A stretch of 64,000 bases of DNA from Archangium lansingense (GCF_026626635.1 NZ_JAPNKA010000001.1:4898001-4962000), one strand, 5' to 3'. Positions 42,537 through 52,850 are shown, numbered from the stretch's first letter. Notes: generated by a model not told the origin, from the letters alone. A program made the numbers and translations.

Positions 42537-43910
42537 GTGTCCACCCGTCTTGTTGGTTCGCGCCCGGCAGGCACGTGGCAGCGCTCCTGGTTGGGTGCTT
42601 GGGCCCTCATTGTCCTCTTCCTCCATGCAGCATGCGCCACGGGCGTTCCTCGGGGCGGCTTGCTGGTGGGGTCGTCCTACCGGCCACCGACACACCGTTT
42701 CCATGAGGATGCCCGGCCTTCCACGGCTGAAACGGAGGTCGAGGAGGAGGAGGGCGAGGTCGCGGACGGGCTGGTTCGCCTCTCCCTGCCCACCCGATTC
42801 GGGGCCGTGCAGGTGAGCGACTTCGAGCTCAACGAAGCCCTCACCACCCTGGTGCTGAACATGCCGCTGCGGGTGGCCGGCTCCCGTTTCCCGCTCTACC
42901 TCCACCGGAAGCTGGCGCTGGCCTCCTTCTCGCTCACGGGCGAGGAGTGGCGCACGCCCTTGGCGCGGTCCTACGGGAGCTTCTGCGAGCGGCAAGGCAC
43001 GCCGGGCGACTGCCTCGAGTTGTTCAATAACGGGCCGGGACTGGACGGCGAGGACAAGCGCGACATCGCCCTGGCGCTCTCCGTGAATGCGGCGCTGGAG
43101 GCCCGGGACGCGGAACTGCGCTCCATGTTCTCCACGACGCAGCTCTGGATGTCGCTGAGCCTCACCATCATTGGATACCTCGCCTTGGTTTCGGCACCCG
43201 AGCCCGTTTCTAAAGGCGTGGCCGCCGCGTTGGCCCTGCTCATGTGGGGCTACTTGGGCTGGGAGCTCTTCGACCTGGTGCGGGCCTACTTCAAGCTCTG
43301 GGAGGAGGCGGCGGAGGCCAGCACGTTCGCGGAGCTGCGCGAGGCGGGAGACCGCTTCGGCAAGGTCATCGGGCCCAACAGCGTGCGGATTCTCCTCCTG
43401 CTGGGCACGGCGGCGGTGGGGGAGACGGCGGCGCTCGTGTCCAAGGCCCCGAAGCTGCCGGGCTTCGCGAAAGCCGCCGGTGCGCTCGAGTCCCATGCCG
43501 GCATCCGAAACGTGCTGACGGCCGCGCAGGAAGCGGACAAGGTGAAGGTCGCCGTGGCCGAGGGCACCTTCAGTGTCGTCCTGCCCGCCAATGTCGTGGC
43601 CATGACGGTGAACGGGCCATCGAAGTCCGAGCATGCCCGGCAGCGACAGATGGAGGGCCGGCCTGTCGGGACAGCGTTCAACGACGCGAGGAACGCACGA
43701 CCTGCCGACGTCTTCATTCAGTCGGAGGACGGCAGATTCGTCGTTCGGGGTCCCAACGGCCGAGAGCACATCTTCGAGCAAAACGGTACGCTCGTTACGA
43801 CTGTAGATGGACGCAGCGCGGCTGCGCACAGGAATAGAATCCAGAGTGGTATTCTACGGCTGGTCACCGAGGACGAGTTCAATGCGTTCAAGTCCCTCTT
43901 CGGGAGGTGA
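42537..43910 (+). CDS. SitA-like lipoprotein polymorphic toxin
   Basis: 457 residues from GTG 42537 with GGAGG seven bases before. The lipoprotein signal (SWLGAWALIVLFLHAAC) predicts lipidation at C33. An N-terminal beta region (LSLPTRFGAVQVSDFELNEA) and a helical part precede a hydrophobic hairpin (LSLTIIGYLALVSAPEPVSK, LALLMWGYLGWELF; ~205-250) shared with the cassette at 11378. The C-terminal ~120 residues (SKSEHARQRQMEGRPVGTAF onwards) form an unrecognised toxin tip ending LRLVTEDEFNAFKSLFGR. Lipoprotein toxins of this build spread between myxobacteria by outer-membrane exchange; assignment to that class is inference. Confidence 0.78.
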   Translation: MSTRLVGSRPAGTWQRSWLGAWALIVLFLHAACATGVPRGGLLVGSSYRPPTHRFHEDARPSTAETEVEEEEGEVADGLVRLSLPTRFGAVQVSDFELNEALTTLVLNMPLRVAGSRFPLYLHRKLALASFSLTGEEWRTPLARSYGSFCERQGTPGDCLELFNNGPGLDGEDKRDIALALSVNAALEARDAELRSMFSTTQLWMSLSLTIIGYLALVSAPEPVSKGVAAALALLMWGYLGWELFDLVRAYFKLWEEAAEASTFAELREAGDRFGKVIGPNSVRILLLLGTAAVGETAALVSKAPKLPGFAKAAGALESHAGIRNVLTAAQEADKVKVAVAEGTFSVVLPANVVAMTVNGPSKSEHARQRQMEGRPVGTAFNDARNARPADVFIQSEDGRFVVRGPNGREHIFEQNGTLVTTVDGRSAAAHRNRIQSGILRLVTEDEFNAFKSLFGR

Positions 43911-43911
43911 T

Positions 43912-44244
43912 GTGGAGCCCATGAGTTTGGAGGTGTTGCTGGAACTCATCTCTGGTGACATCGTCAGCATGAAGCGCCACCAGGACGTGCTGAGGACACT
44001 CCTCTCCAGTCAAGCCGGTGAGTGGCGGGATCTCCGGCGACTCGACCCGACGGACGCGCTCGCAGCGGAGTGCCGAGGCTACTCTCCGGACCTGGGCCCA
44101 AAGGTTCTGGATGGCCTCCGATTGGCTTGGACGCCCCATCCAGATGAACCGCCGGGCAGTCCCTTCTGTCTCATCCTGTTCTTCTACGGTCGAGACGGCC
44201 TGATATGGCACCCCGTGGCTAGCTTCAACCGCGACACACTGTAA
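43912..44244 (+). CDS. Candidate immunity protein for the SitA-like toxin
   Basis: 110 residues from GTG 43912 (ATG 43921 is the alternative), one base after the toxin stop. The ribosome site GGGAGGTG lies inside the toxin's last codons, so the genes are coupled. The sequence (SLEVLLELISGDIVSMKRHQ, then DEPPGSPFCLILFFYGRDGL) is acidic with a beta-rich end; no known immunity family is recognised. Immunity role is inferred from position alone. Confidence 0.6.
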   Translation: MEPMSLEVLLELISGDIVSMKRHQDVLRTLLSSQAGEWRDLRRLDPTDALAAECRGYSPDLGPKVLDGLRLAWTPHPDEPPGSPFCLILFFYGRDGLIWHPVASFNRDTL

Positions 44245-44269
44245 TGGGCCATCTTGTAGGGCGAGGCGT

Positions 44270-44461
44270 GGAGTCGCGCCCGTCATTGCGGCACCTCACC
44301 ATGCTATCGGAGAGGTGCAGCTCGTCACTGTCAAGGCGCTGTTGTCGGCGGAGCAGCAGACCCCCGTGGCGCACGGGAAGAAGGGCCGCGACGAACTGGT
44401 GTGCCGGTTCACGGAGAGCGGCGCGGCGCACCTGTTTCGTGCTCGGCGGTGCGGTGCGTGA
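44270..44461 (+). pseudogene. Decayed C-terminal fragment of an Imm11-SUFU immunity gene
   Basis: Bases 44312-44461 encode EVQLVTVKALLSAEQQ, then HGKKGRDELVCRFTESGAAH and LFRARR, closely matching the last ~40 residues of the immunity protein at 10156-11406 (VRLVTVKTLLPTELAYLV, HGKQGRDELVRRF, SRAKRR). The rest of the gene is missing or unrecognisable. It directly follows the intact immunity gene, so it is an orphan immunity relic. Confidence 0.8.
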
Positions 44462-44580
44462 TGTAGCTCTGGGCTGGTGATGCTGCGCGGCACCGCAGCT
44501 GCAAGGGCTGCGGAGGCCAAAAAATGCCGGGGGACTCGTGGGCCACCACGGCATGCAGCTGCGAGCGAACGGGGAGTGCG

Positions 44581-45195
44581 TCAAGGCGCGCGTGTCTCGG
44601 GCGCGGTGCTCCCGTTGCCCTTGCGCCTGTTGCTGGGGGTGGACTTCTTGCCGGTCTCCTCCTGCCGGCGCGGAGTCTCGGCGGCGGTGCGCTGGCGCCC
44701 GGGCACGGCGAAGACCTCTCCCCGGTCCTTCCCGTGGAGAAATTGCTCCACCGCGTCCTGGCGGCGCGATAGGTCCGCCACGGCCTCGCGCAGCTCCTCG
44801 CCGAGCGCCCGCGTCTCGCTGCGCTGGGCGTCGAGCTGGCCCTCGAGCTCGGCCATGGAGGTGATGACCTCCGACTGCGCCTCGTTGATGAGCACCCTGA
44901 AGTCGCTCATCGTCTTGGTGTTCATTGCGGTGAGCTTCTCCAAGAGCTCCGTGTGCTTCCTGTCCAGCTCGTCCGGGGCCAGCTGGCCGTGGAGGTTCTT
45001 GATCGACTCGGCCGTCTCGAGCACGCCCGCTGCATCCTGGAGGTGCCCCTGCTTCCGCTCCTTGGGGTCGGGCTCTTCGTCCGAGAGCCAGCGGCCGATC
45101 CGGTCACGGTTGACGTAACCCACGATGCCCAAGGTGGTTGCAGCCGCGGCAGCGATCTTGCCCAGGTTGTTGGCGATGATGGGGAGGAAGACCAT
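44581..45195 (-). CDS. Hypothetical membrane-anchored coiled-coil protein
   Basis: 204 residues. One N-terminal hydrophobic segment (FLPIIANNLGKIAAAAATTL then GIVGYVN) anchors it. Residues ~55-155 have heptad-like Leu/Ala spacing (LLEKLTAMNTKTMSDFRVLI, LDAQRSETRALGEELREAVA), suggesting a coiled coil. A basic, low-complexity tail follows (RRQEETGKKSTPSNRRKGNG). No family recognised; it is an island gene of unknown role, on the opposite strand to the toxin pair. Confidence 0.6.
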   Translation of the reverse strand: MVFLPIIANNLGKIAAAAATTLGIVGYVNRDRIGRWLSDEEPDPKERKQGHLQDAAGVLETAESIKNLHGQLAPDELDRKHTELLEKLTAMNTKTMSDFRVLINEAQSEVITSMAELEGQLDAQRSETRALGEELREAVADLSRRQDAVEQFLHGKDRGEVFAVPGRQRTAAETPRRQEETGKKSTPSNRRKGNGSTAPETRAP

Positions 45196-45407
45196 GAGGG
45201 ACTCCTGGTGTGGCCGGGATGAATTCCCAGGCTCAGGAGCTGATACCCATCGGCGCCCTCGGATTTCGGAAGATGGAGAGGGTAGGGGGCTGGCGTCCGC
45301 TCCTTCTTCGGCTCCGCCCCATCGCTGCCACCGGCGGGCTCGCCACCAGCGAGCTCCCGTTGTACTTCTCGAACTTGTGCGGGCTGAGCGGGCCCCGAGG
45401 AGGATGC

Positions 45408-45761
45408 ATGCCGATCACGCGAGAGGAACTGCTTCGAGCCGTTCAGGAGGCCGGTCTTGTCATCGAGCACCAGGGGTCGTGGTCGCGGTGCATGGACCCG
45501 GCGCACCTGCGAGACACACACCGTCGGCTGTACATCGCGCACACCAAGCGTCCCAAGGTCGACCTCAGCCGCTTCTCGCTCCAACATCGGGCGGTCCTCC
45601 AGCGCAACCCGGCAAAAGCGAAGGACCCCAAGGGACGGGTGATGGGCGTGGTCGACTTCGGACGGCCTGACAACGAGGTGTGGGACGCTTTCCGGCAGGC
45701 CCTCCGGGCCATCCGAGAGCAGCCGACGCTCTTCCCCGGACTCATAAGGGACGAACCGTAA
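45408..45761 (+). CDS. Hypothetical island protein
   Basis: 117 residues from ATG 45408 (MPITREELLRAVQEAGLVIE) after GAGGAGG; an upstream in-frame start at 45210 lacks a ribosome site and family-like sequence. RDTHRRLYIAHTKRPKVDLS is basic. No signal peptide, membrane helix or family recognised. It is the last gene before att copy 2. Confidence 0.55.
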   Translation: MPITREELLRAVQEAGLVIEHQGSWSRCMDPAHLRDTHRRLYIAHTKRPKVDLSRFSLQHRAVLQRNPAKAKDPKGRVMGVVDFGRPDNEVWDAFRQALRAIREQPTLFPGLIRDEP

Positions 45762-45964
45762 AGGGCCGCATCCATCAGGGCGGGACGCGAAAGCCCCTGT
45801 GGCACAAGGGCCGCTGCCATGTGCCCCCAATGTGCCCCTCCAGCGCGGATTCAGGGGGGACGAGGTGGCACAGGGGGGGACAGGGCGGGACGGCGAAACC
45901 GAGTAAAATCAAGGGGATGGCGGGTAAAGGCGCGTCCTGCCTGAGGTTTTCCATCCCCCCGTAC

Positions 45965-45998
45965 CGGGTTCGAATCCCGCCCTGGGCACTCCGAAAGA
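45965..45998 (+). repeat. Island attachment repeat, copy 2
   Basis: Exact 34-bp copy of 40086-40119. It marks the junction between islands 1 and 2. Upstream at ~45816-45841 a stretch repeats the integrase 3' end (ATGTGCCCCCAATGTGCCCC, as at 40180), a further relic of recombination. Confidence 0.93.
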
Positions 45999-45999
45999 A

Positions 46000-46032
46000 G
46001 CCTCCGAGTCCAAGTGACTCGGGGGCTTTTTT
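46000..46032 (+). terminator. Terminator copy after att 2
   Basis: GCCTCCGAGTC, loop CAAGT, GACTCGGGGGC, six T: same design as at 40120 and identical in stem to 53075. Confidence 0.8.
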
Positions 46033-46194
46033 ATTTGCCGCTCTGGACTGTAGATCGTCGTGGTGTTCGGGGCCTACCACGGCTTCGACATCATCAGCCG
46101 AGGCTCGCAGGGGGGCGCGACTTTCGCGCGAGCTATGCAGGTGCGCTTCGCCGCGCCCTCTTCCCACGACTGAAACTCCGTCCGCCCTCGCCCC

Positions 46195-46812
46195 TCACGG
46201 GCGGTAGCTACAGAGGAAGACACGCACCGCGTGAGCGACCCTGGCTCGAATCTGCTCGTCCGTGAGGCTCTTGAGGACTCCGAGCTGTGCCCGGATGGGG
46301 ATGTCGCCATGGCAGAGGGCCAGGAAGTCCAGGGCGGCCTGGGCGGGGTCCTCCAATCTCAAGGCCCCCGCCGCGCTGGCTCGCTCCAGGTAGAGGGTCA
46401 TCCGCAGTTGCGTGGCACTCGTACCCTGCTCGAACAGCGCCACCCCGAGCTCCGGAAAGCGGTCCACTTGTGCCGCGAAGATGCGGTACCGCTTGAGGAT
46501 GGCAGGTGAGAGGAGCAGGCGCATCAATGCCTCCCCAATCAGCTGGAGGTCACGCTCCAGATCGCCCGACGGCGTGTCCAGCACCTCGCGCAGACGCTCC
46601 TCCACCGCGCGCGTCTCCTCGGAGAGGCATGCGACGAACAGCGCTTTCTTGTCCTCGAAGTGGTTGTAGATCGTCGCCTTGGAGACCCCGGCGCGGGCGG
46701 CAATCGCATCGACGCTCGCCCGCTCGTACCCCAGGTCACTGAAGACCGCGGACGCGCCACTGAGAATCTGTGCACGCTTGGTTGGCGAGAGCTCCGCTGG
46801 TGTCTTCCTCAT
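46195..46812 (-). CDS. TetR/AcrR-family repressor of the RND operon
   Basis: 205 residues. The HTH (ILSGASAVFSDLGYERASVD, AIAARAGVSKATIYNHFEDK) is at residues ~15-60. The C-terminal domain (LQLIGEALMRLLLSPAILKR, YRIFAAQVDRFPEL) matches AcrR-type proteins with a TetR_C ligand pocket. It is divergent from the efflux operon with two identical operator boxes between. Repression of both directions, relieved by a pump substrate, is the expected mode. Confidence 0.93.
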   Translation of the reverse strand: MRKTPAELSPTKRAQILSGASAVFSDLGYERASVDAIAARAGVSKATIYNHFEDKKALFVACLSEETRAVEERLREVLDTPSGDLERDLQLIGEALMRLLLSPAILKRYRIFAAQVDRFPELGVALFEQGTSATQLRMTLYLERASAAGALRLEDPAQAALDFLALCHGDIPIRAQLGVLKSLTDEQIRARVAHAVRVFLCSYRP

Positions 46813-46866
46813 GTCCCGCCTTTCTCGCTCGCCCTGTCCCGCCTGTCACCCCTTTCCGTGGGGTGT

Positions 46867-46940
46867 ACTGAACGGTTTAGTCTTGACATGAAATACCCCC
46901 GGCCGTATTGCTCCGCAACGTTGAACTGAACGGTTTAGTT
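46867..46940 (+). promoter_or_regulatory. Efflux operon promoter with two operator boxes
   Basis: ACTGAACGGTTTAGT occurs at 46867-46881 and again at 46925-46939. Each is an imperfect palindrome (ACTnAAcnGnTTnAGT). Between them TTGACA (46883-46888) and TATTGC (46906-46911), spaced 17 bp, form a sigma-70-like promoter for the plus strand. The boxes bracket it, one touching the -35 and one just after the likely start site. Confidence 0.8.
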
Positions 46941-47002
46941 CTGTTCGGATTGCCTCGTGGATGCCCCCCCAACGGGGCCCTCCGACCGAGGCCGAGGGAG
47001 AG

Positions 47003-48235
47003 ATGGTGAAGACAGAATCCGTCCTGATGAGAGCTGCCGAGCAGGAATGTGCCCGCTGGCCTTTTCCCACCCCGCGCGTCAGGGGCTTGGGCGTGGTCGC
47101 CCTCGGAGCCCTGCTTCTTGGCGCGTGTGGCGACAAGCCGAGCGCTCCAGCTGGCCCGGGTCCCTCGGGTCCCGTGGAGGTGGGGGTGGTGCAGCTGGCC
47201 GCGGCGCCCGTGGCGCTCGCCAAGGAGCTGCCGGGCCGGACCTCCGCGTACCGGGTGGCCGAGGTGCGCGCCCGCGTCAACGGCATCGTGCTCAAGCGGC
47301 TCTTCACCGAGGGCAGCGACGTCAAGGAGGGACAGGTGCTCTTCCAGATCGATCCCCAGCCCTACCAGGCGGCGCTCGACAGCGCCAAGGCCACGCTCGC
47401 GCGGGCCGAGGCGAACCTGGAGCAGAACCGCCTCCAGGCGGAGCGCTACACGGAGCTGCTGGCGGAGCGGGCCATCAGCAAGCAGGAGTACGAGAACGTC
47501 ACCGCGGCGCACAAGGTATCCCTCGCGGATGTCGCTGCGGCGAAGGCCGCCGTCCAGACGGCGCAAATCAACCTGGGCTACACCCGCGTCACTGCCCCCG
47601 TGTCGGGCCGCATCGGCCGCGCGACGGTGACCGAGGGCGCCTACGTCCAGCAGGGCCAGGCCACCCTCATGGCCACCGTGCAGCAGCTCGACCCGCTCTA
47701 CATGGACATCTCCGAGTCGAGCGCCGAGGTGCTGCGGCTCCGACGGGAACTGGAGAGCGGGCGGCTTCAGCGTGCGGACGCCACGCGCGCGAAGGTGAAG
47801 CTCCTCCTGGAGGACGGCACCGAGTACCCGGAGCCGGGCACGCTGCAGTTCTCCGACGTGACGGTGGATCCGTCCACGGGCTCCATCACCCTGCGGGCGC
47901 TCGTGCCCAACCCCGAGCAGCGGCTGCTGCCGGGCATGTTCATCCGCGCGCGGTTGGAGGAGGGCGTGGACCCGGACGCGCTGCTCGTGCCCCAGGCGGC
48001 CGTCACGCGCGACTCCAAGGGCCAGGCGATGGCGCTCGTCGTCGGCGCGGAGAACAAGGTCGAGCCGCGCACGCTCGTGGCGGAGCGGAGCGTGGGGGAC
48101 AAGTGGCTCGTCACCGAGGGGCTGGCGGCGGGGGACCGCGTCATCGTCGACGGCCTGCAGAAGGTGCGGCCGGGCAGCGAGGTGCGCGCCGTGCCCGCCG
48201 CCGGGAGTGCCCCCATCACTCAATCCACGCGCTGA
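47003..48235 (+). CDS. RND efflux periplasmic adaptor (membrane fusion) lipoprotein
   Basis: 410 residues from ATG 47003 after GAGGGAG. The signal ends LLLGACG, giving a lipidated Cys. The rest follows AcrA/MexA: VEVGVVQLAAAPVALAKELP, a lipoyl half (YRVAEVRARVNGIVLKRLFT), an alpha-hairpin (AKATLARAEANLEQNRLQAE) and the second lipoyl half with RVTAPVSGRIGRATVTEGAY. GTLQFSDVTVDPSTGSITLR is the beta-barrel. It links pump and outer-membrane channel. First gene of a three-gene operon. Confidence 0.95.
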   Translation: MVKTESVLMRAAEQECARWPFPTPRVRGLGVVALGALLLGACGDKPSAPAGPGPSGPVEVGVVQLAAAPVALAKELPGRTSAYRVAEVRARVNGIVLKRLFTEGSDVKEGQVLFQIDPQPYQAALDSAKATLARAEANLEQNRLQAERYTELLAERAISKQEYENVTAAHKVSLADVAAAKAAVQTAQINLGYTRVTAPVSGRIGRATVTEGAYVQQGQATLMATVQQLDPLYMDISESSAEVLRLRRELESGRLQRADATRAKVKLLLEDGTEYPEPGTLQFSDVTVDPSTGSITLRALVPNPEQRLLPGMFIRARLEEGVDPDALLVPQAAVTRDSKGQAMALVVGAENKVEPRTLVAERSVGDKWLVTEGLAAGDRVIVDGLQKVRPGSEVRAVPAAGSAPITQSTR

Positions 48236-48268
48236 GCCCAGCCGCTCACCGCATCAGCGAGAACTTCC

Positions 48269-51200
48269 GTGGCCAGATTCTTCATTGACCGACCCATCTT
48301 CGCGTGGGTCATTGCCATCATCATCATGCTGGGGGGCGCGCTGGCGATTCTGGGCCTGCCCGTCGCCCAGTACCCCGCCATTGCTCCGCCCATCGTGAGC
48401 ATCAGCGCCTTCTACCCCGGTGCCTCGGCCAAGACGCTCGAGGACACCGTCACGCAGGTCATCGAGCAGAAGATGAACGGGCTCGATCATCTGCGCTACA
48501 TGGCCTCGTCGAGCGACTCGACGGGTAGCGTGACCATCAGCCTGACCTTCGACGCCGGCACGAACCCGGACATCGCCCAGGTGCAGGTGCAGAACAAGCT
48601 GCAGACGGCCATGGCCCTGCTGCCGCAGGAGGTGCAGAAGCAGGGCCTGCGCGTCAACAAGGCCGTCAACAACTTCCTGATGATCGTCGGCTTCATCTCC
48701 GCGGACGGGAGCATGAACCGCTACGACCTGGGCGACTACGTGGCGTCCAACGTGCAGGACCAGCTCAGCCGCGTACCCGGCGTGGGCGAGGTGCAGCTCT
48801 TCGGCGGCCAGTACGCCATGCGCATCTGGCTCAATCCGGGCAAGCTCATGAGCTACAAGCTCACGCCCACCGACGTGAGCGTCGCCATCCAGGCGCAGAA
48901 CGCGCAGGTCTCCGCAGGCCAGCTCGGCGGCGCCCCGTCCATCGAGGGCCAGCAGCTCAACGCCACCGTGACGGCGCAGAGCCGCCTGCAGACGCCGGAG
49001 CAGTTCCGAGACATCCTCCTGCGCGTCAACCCGGACGGCTCGCAGGTGCGGCTGCGCGACGTGGCGCGCGTGGAGCTGACGGGTGAGTCGTTCGAGGCCA
49101 CCAGCTTCTACAATGGCAAGCCCGCCACGGCACTGGCCATCAAGCTGGCCACGGGCGCCAACGCGCTGGACGTGGCCGCGGGGGTGCGCGCCCGCCTCGA
49201 CGAGCTCGCGCGGTTCTTCCCGGCCGGAATGCAGGTGGTGTACCCCATGGACACCACGCCCTTCGTGCGGCTGTCCATCGAGGAGGTCGTCAAGACGCTC
49301 ATCGAGGCCATCATCCTCGTGTTCCTCGTGATGTACCTCTTCCTGCAGAACTTCCGTGCCACGCTGATTCCCACCATCGCGGCGCCAGTGGTGCTGCTCG
49401 GCACGTTCGGCGTGCTCGCGGCGGCCGGCTACAGCATCAACACGCTGACGATGTTCGGCGTGGTGCTGGCCATCGGCCTGCTGGTGGACGACGCCATCGT
49501 GGTCGTGGAGAACGTCGAGCGCGTCATGAGCGAGGAGGGCCTGTCCCCGAAGGAGGCCACCCGCAAGTCCATGGGGCAGATTACCGGCGCCCTCGTCGGC
49601 GTCACCTCGGTGCTGTCGGCCGTGTTCGTGCCCATGGCCTTCTTCGGCGGCTCGGTGGGCGTCATCTACCGGCAGTTCTCCATCACCATCGTCTCCTCCA
49701 TGGTGCTCTCGGTCCTCGTGGCGATGACGCTCACGCCGGCCCTCTGTGCCACGATTCTCAAGCCGGTGGCCGCCGGCCATGGCCACGAGCGGCGCGGCTT
49801 CTTCGGCTGGTTCAACCGCACCTACGAGCGCGGCAGCTACAAGTACCAGGGGCTCGTGGGCGTGCTGCTGGGACGCACGGGCCGCTCCATGGCCGTCTAC
49901 GTGGCGATTGTCGGCGTCATGAGCCTGCTGCTCGTCCGCATGCCCAGCGCCTTCCTTCCGGACGAGGACCAGGGCTCCGTCTTCACGCTGGTCCAGCTGC
50001 CGCCCAATGCCACGCTGGAGAAGACCACCGCGGTCCTCCAGAAGGTGTCGGACCACTACCTCACCCAGGAGAAGGACGCCGTCGAGTCGGTGATGGCCAT
50101 CGGCGGATTCAGCTTCGGCGGCCGCGGGCAGAACACCGGCATGGCCTTCGTGAGGCTCAAGGACTGGAGCAAGCGCGAGTCGCCCGCGCTGAAGGCCAAG
50201 GCGCTGGCGGGCCGGGCGATGGGCGCCTTCTCCCAGATCAAGGAGGGCATGGTCTTCGCCTTCATTCCCCCGGCCGTCACGGAGCTCGGCAACGCGACGG
50301 GCTTCGACCTCCAGCTCCAGGATCGGGGCGGGCTCGGCCACGAGAAGCTCATCGCGGCGCGCAATCAGCTCCTCGGGCTCGCCGCGCGGCACCCGGCGCT
50401 GGCGAAGGTTCGCCCCAACGGCCTCGATGACGCTCCCCAGTACCGCGTCAACATCGACCAGGAGAAGGCGGCGGCGCTGCGCCTGTCGCTGGCGGACATC
50501 AACGGCACCCTGTCCTCGGCGTGGGGCGGCTCGTACGTGAACGACTTCATCGACCGCGGCCGCGTGAAGAAGGTCTTCCTGCAGGCGGATGCGCCCTACC
50601 GGATGCAGCCGGAGGACATCAACCGCTGGTACGTGCGCAACGCGCTCGGGGAGATGGTGCCGTTCTCGGCCTTCGCCACGGGCGAGTGGACCTACGGCTC
50701 GCCGAAGCTCGAGCGCTTCAACGGCCTGCCCTCCGTGGAGATTCTCGGCGAGCCCGCGCCGGGCCACAGCTCCGGCGAGGCGATGAAGGCCATGGAGGAG
50801 CTCGTCCAGCAGCTCCCGCCGGGCATCGGCTACGAGTGGACGGGCATGTCCTACGAGGAGCGGCTGTCGGGCTCCCAGGCCCCGGCGCTCTACGCCATCT
50901 CGTTGCTCGTCGTGTTCCTCTGCCTCGCGGCGCTCTACGAGAGCTGGTCCATCCCCGTGTCCGTCATGCTGGTGGTGCCTCTTGGTGTCATTGGCGCCTT
51001 GGTGGCGGCGCTGATGGGCGGGCTCAGCAACGACGTGTACTTCCAGGTGGGCCTGCTCACCACGATTGGTCTGTCCGCCAAGAACGCGATTCTCATCATC
51101 GAGTTCGCCAAGGAGCTGTACGAGCAGGGCCGAAGTCTCAAGGACGCGGCGCTGGAGGCGGTGCGCATGCGCCTTCGCCCCATCATCATGACATCGCTCG

Positions 51201-51421
51201 CGTTCATCCTCGGAGTGCTGCCGCTGGCGCTCGCAAGCGGAGCGGGTTCGGGCAGTCAGAATGCCATCGGCATCGGCGTGATTGGCGGCATGGTCTCCGG
51301 CACGGTGCTGGCCGTCTTCCTCGTCCCCGTGTTCTTCGTCGTCATTCTTCGCAGGTTCTCGCGGGTGCCCACCGCGGCGCCCCAGGCGCCTGCCACCGCC
51401 GGAGGTTCGGTCCATGGTTAG
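48269..51421 (+). CDS. RND multidrug efflux transporter (AcrB/MexB type)
   Basis: 1050 residues, standard HAE1 length, from GTG 48269 ([20 protein letters not shown]). The proton-relay Asp pair is in [18 protein letters not shown]. The GxSxxDP-like and QYP ([20 protein letters not shown]) motifs and [20 protein letters not shown] near the C-terminus are typical. It exports drugs or solvents from the inner membrane and periplasm using proton flow. It is 33 bp after the adaptor gene; its stop overlaps the channel gene by 8 bp. Confidence 0.97.
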   Translation: MARFFIDRPIFAWVIAIIIMLGGALAILGLPVAQYPAIAPPIVSISAFYPGASAKTLEDTVTQVIEQKMNGLDHLRYMASSSDSTGSVTISLTFDAGTNPDIAQVQVQNKLQTAMALLPQEVQKQGLRVNKAVNNFLMIVGFISADGSMNRYDLGDYVASNVQDQLSRVPGVGEVQLFGGQYAMRIWLNPGKLMSYKLTPTDVSVAIQAQNAQVSAGQLGGAPSIEGQQLNATVTAQSRLQTPEQFRDILLRVNPDGSQVRLRDVARVELTGESFEATSFYNGKPATALAIKLATGANALDVAAGVRARLDELARFFPAGMQVVYPMDTTPFVRLSIEEVVKTLIEAIILVFLVMYLFLQNFRATLIPTIAAPVVLLGTFGVLAAAGYSINTLTMFGVVLAIGLLVDDAIVVVENVERVMSEEGLSPKEATRKSMGQITGALVGVTSVLSAVFVPMAFFGGSVGVIYRQFSITIVSSMVLSVLVAMTLTPALCATILKPVAAGHGHERRGFFGWFNRTYERGSYKYQGLVGVLLGRTGRSMAVYVAIVGVMSLLLVRMPSAFLPDEDQGSVFTLVQLPPNATLEKTTAVLQKVSDHYLTQEKDAVESVMAIGGFSFGGRGQNTGMAFVRLKDWSKRESPALKAKALAGRAMGAFSQIKEGMVFAFIPPAVTELGNATGFDLQLQDRGGLGHEKLIAARNQLLGLAARHPALAKVRPNGLDDAPQYRVNIDQEKAAALRLSLADINGTLSSAWGGSYVNDFIDRGRVKKVFLQADAPYRMQPEDINRWYVRNALGEMVPFSAFATGEWTYGSPKLERFNGLPSVEILGEPAPGHSSGEAMKAMEELVQQLPPGIGYEWTGMSYEERLSGSQAPALYAISLLVVFLCLAALYESWSIPVSVMLVVPLGVIGALVAALMGGLSNDVYFQVGLLTTIGLSAKNAILIIEFAKELYEQGRSLKDAALEAVRMRLRPIIMTSLAFILGVLPLALASGAGSGSQNAIGIGVIGGMVSGTVLAVFLVPVFFVVILRRFSRVPTAAPQAPATAGGSVHG

Positions 51422-52850
51422 GCTTTCTCTGCTGGTCGCCGCGAGCGCGGCCCTACTGGTGAGCTGCACGCTCGCGCCGAAGTACCAGCGTCCCGAGGCA
51501 CCCGTTGCCTCCGCGTTTCCAGGAGGGGAGGGCGGCAAGGGGCAGACGGGCGTGCACGCGGCAGACATTGGCTGGCGGGACGTCTTCGGGGATGCGCGCC
51601 TGCGGGAGCTCATCTCCCTGGCCCTCGAGAACAACCGCAGCCTGCGCATCGCCGCGCTGAACGTGGAGCGCGCCCGCGCGCAGTACCAGATTCAGCGCGC
51701 GGATCTCTTCCCCACGGTCAACGCCACCGCCAGCGACGCCCTCCAGAGGCTGCCCGCCTTCCAGAGCCCGACGGGGGAGGCCATGACCCTCAACGCCTAC
51801 AGCGTGGGCGTGGGCGTGACGGCCTACGAGCTCGACTTCTTCGGCCGGGTGCGCAGCCTCAACAACCAGGCACTGGAGCAGTACCTCGCACTGGGCGAGG
51901 CGCAGCGCAGCGCGCACCTGTCTCTCGTGGCGGAGGTCGCCCGGGCCTACCTCACCCAGCGCGCGCTCGACGAACAGTTGGCCCTTGCCCGCCAGACACT
52001 CGAGACGGTGCAGGCTTCCTTCGACATCACCCGGCGCAGCTATGAGCTCGGTCGGGCTTCTGAACTGGACCTGCGCACGGCGGAGACCCAGGTCCACGCC
52101 AGCCGTTTCACCCTGGAGTTCTACAAGCGCCAGTACGCGCAGGCGGAGAACGCCCTGGTGCTCCTCATTGGCCGCCCCCTGCCCGCCGAGCTTCCCGCGC
52201 CGCGGCCTCTGTCCACCCTGCAGCTCCTCGCGGACCTGCCCGAGGGACTGCCGTCGGACCTGTTGAAGCGCAGGCCCGACATTCTCCAGGCCGAGCACCA
52301 GCTCAAGGCGGCCAACGCGAACATCGGGGCGGCGCGTGCCGCGTTCTTCCCGTCCATCACCCTGACGGGGTCCGGTGGCCTCTCCAGCACTGAGCTCGTC
52401 GGGCTCTTCTCCGGCGGTGCGGGCGTCTGGAGCTTCGTGCCCCAGATTCGCGTGCCCATCTTCACCGGCGGCCGGCTCCGGGCGAACCTCGAGGTGGCGG
52501 AGGTCTCCAAGTCCATCGAGATTGCCCGCTATGAGGCCACCATCCAGACGGCATTCCGCGAGGTGGCGGATGCCCTCGTTGCGCGCGCCTCCCTCGAGGA
52601 ACAGCTCAAGGAGCAGACGGAGCGGGTGGCGGCCGAGGAGCAGCGCTTCCGCTTGTCCGAACAGCGCTACCGGGCGGGCGTGGACAGCTACATCACACTG
52701 TTGTCGGCTCAGCGAGACCTCTACAACGCCCAGCAGATGCTCATCGACGCGCGGCTCTCCCGCCTGTCCAACCTCGTCAACCTCTACAAAGCGCTCGGCG
52801 GGGGATGGCTGGCGAGCACGCAGCCGCCGGGGACGAGCGCGGGCGGGTAG
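51414..52850 (+). CDS. Outer-membrane efflux channel lipoprotein (OprM/NodT type)
   Basis: 478 residues from ATG 51414, which overlaps the pump stop; GGAGG lies upstream. The signal ends ALLVSC (lipobox LVSC). TolC-family repeats follow: [20 protein letters not shown] and [40 protein letters not shown] is a hallmark. It forms the tunnel through the outer membrane for the pump. Last gene of the operon. Confidence 0.95.
   Translation: MVRLSLLVAASAALLVSCTLAPKYQRPEAPVASAFPGGEGGKGQTGVHAADIGWRDVFGDARLRELISLALENNRSLRIAALNVERARAQYQIQRADLFPTVNATASDALQRLPAFQSPTGEAMTLNAYSVGVGVTAYELDFFGRVRSLNNQALEQYLALGEAQRSAHLSLVAEVARAYLTQRALDEQLALARQTLETVQASFDITRRSYELGRASELDLRTAETQVHASRFTLEFYKRQYAQAENALVLLIGRPLPAELPAPRPLSTLQLLADLPEGLPSDLLKRRPDILQAEHQLKAANANIGAARAAFFPSITLTGSGGLSSTELVGLFSGGAGVWSFVPQIRVPIFTGGRLRANLEVAEVSKSIEIARYEATIQTAFREVADALVARASLEEQLKEQTERVAAEEQRFRLSEQRYRAGVDSYITLLSAQRDLYNAQQMLIDARLSRLSNLVNLYKALGGGWLASTQPPGTSAGG

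Noticed and set aside
48254-51649. A 1131-residue open frame on the minus strand
   Set aside because: Antisense to the RND pump gene; composition (His/Arg/Asp/Val runs) is that of a shadow frame.
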